Source of the DNA: DAOTWA01 sp963702935
GTDB lineage: Bacteria > Chloroflexota > Anaerolineae > Anaerolineales > Anaerolineaceae
Length of the DNA stretch: 64,000 nucleotides
Assembly (NCBI GenBank): GCA_963702935.1
Contig: OY969772.1
Span: 496,001-560,000 of the forward strand
Direction of reading: 5' to 3'
The translations under genes were made by a program, and so were the position numbers. Of this stretch, positions 63,859 through 64,000 are shown piece by piece (within the stretch, counting starts at the first letter, position 1; each line of letters starts with the position of its first letter). The notes under the pieces were generated by a model, which was given only the letters and a program-made list of their open reading frames with translations, was not told the DNA's origin and searched no databases.

Positions 63859-64000
63859 ATTCCCCGCGCTTTCAACTATGGATCCCCCCACCGGCCACGA
63901 TCTCATGCCTTCAGATCGCTTTCTGGCAGCAGCAATAAAGGCAGAAGACAAACGCCAGGTTAAACCCCCCTGGGGAAACAGCCCACACCCCATACAAATC

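Overview
Organism. The window is a high-GC bacterial chromosome segment that looks like Chloroflexota, probably an Anaerolineae member. This is inferred from content, not from a marker gene: a giant multi-GAF histidine kinase, a DUF4388/small-GTPase/V4R signalling cluster, many lipoproteins with Thr/Pro-rich linkers, an F420-type nitroreductase-like protein and several GGDEF proteins. No rRNA or tRNA gene was seen.

Layout. (1) 1-13.2 kb, minus strand: one long signalling operon from a clear promoter near 13.2 kb, encoding in order DUF4388 protein, small GTPase, alpha/beta hydrolase, V4R protein, left-handed beta-helix protein, receiver-GGDEF-like regulator, ten-GAF histidine kinase, single-domain receiver and a second hydrolase without the nucleophile serine. 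(2) 13.3-19.2 kb, plus strand: GAF-GGDEF cyclase, lipid kinase, helicase-associated protein, a kbl gene broken by about ten indels, and a DUF protein. (3) 19.4-27.9 kb, mixed: small Cys protein, sugar dehydrogenase lipoprotein, a P-loop ATPase behind a consensus promoter and LexA-type box, ParB-like protein, phosphoesterase, CPBP protease, DJ-1 protein, membrane GGDEF protein and acpS. (4) 27.9-39.5 kb: M16 peptidase pair, FAD oxidoreductase followed by a TPP decarboxylase pair, dipeptidase, S1-domain protein and an I/D-fused Mg-chelatase-like gene. (5) 39.8-50.7 kb: DUF2089/SHOCT operon, DUF5666 secreted protein with an internal stop, NifU and Crp-like genes, MarR/MFS pair, OsmC, lipoproteins, TPR protein and FmdB. 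(6) 50.7-58.2 kb: GT39-type protein, cobalamin-riboswitch-controlled BtuF/BtuC, HAD phosphatase, RCC1-repeat protein and Ddn-like protein. (7) 58.2-63.9 kb: an AT-richer island on the minus strand with GHKL ATPase, methyltransferase-like protein, cluster-less radical-SAM-like protein and radical SAM enzyme. This is the best candidate for an undescribed system.

How the genes fit together. Region 1 looks like one signalling pathway, with sensing by GAF/PAS/V4R domains, phosphotransfer to two receivers, and a GTPase/DUF4388 pair like those of gliding and polarity systems. Region 6 has B12 uptake under transcription-attenuating riboswitch control, but no ATPase subunit is encoded beside it. In region 7 the genes overlap or nearly touch, so the four proteins are probably made together.

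Sequence quality. Many genes are split by one-base shifts, often in short homopolymers (near 6841, 10682, 25242, 36695, 38135, 38530, 38567, 58641, 63405 and repeatedly in kbl), and two small genes carry an in-frame stop (22378, 41367). Protein similarity continues intact across the shifts, so consensus errors are the simplest explanation for most, but real mutation cannot be excluded from one sequence. Several intergenic spaces carry degenerate octamer repeats or REP-like palindromes.
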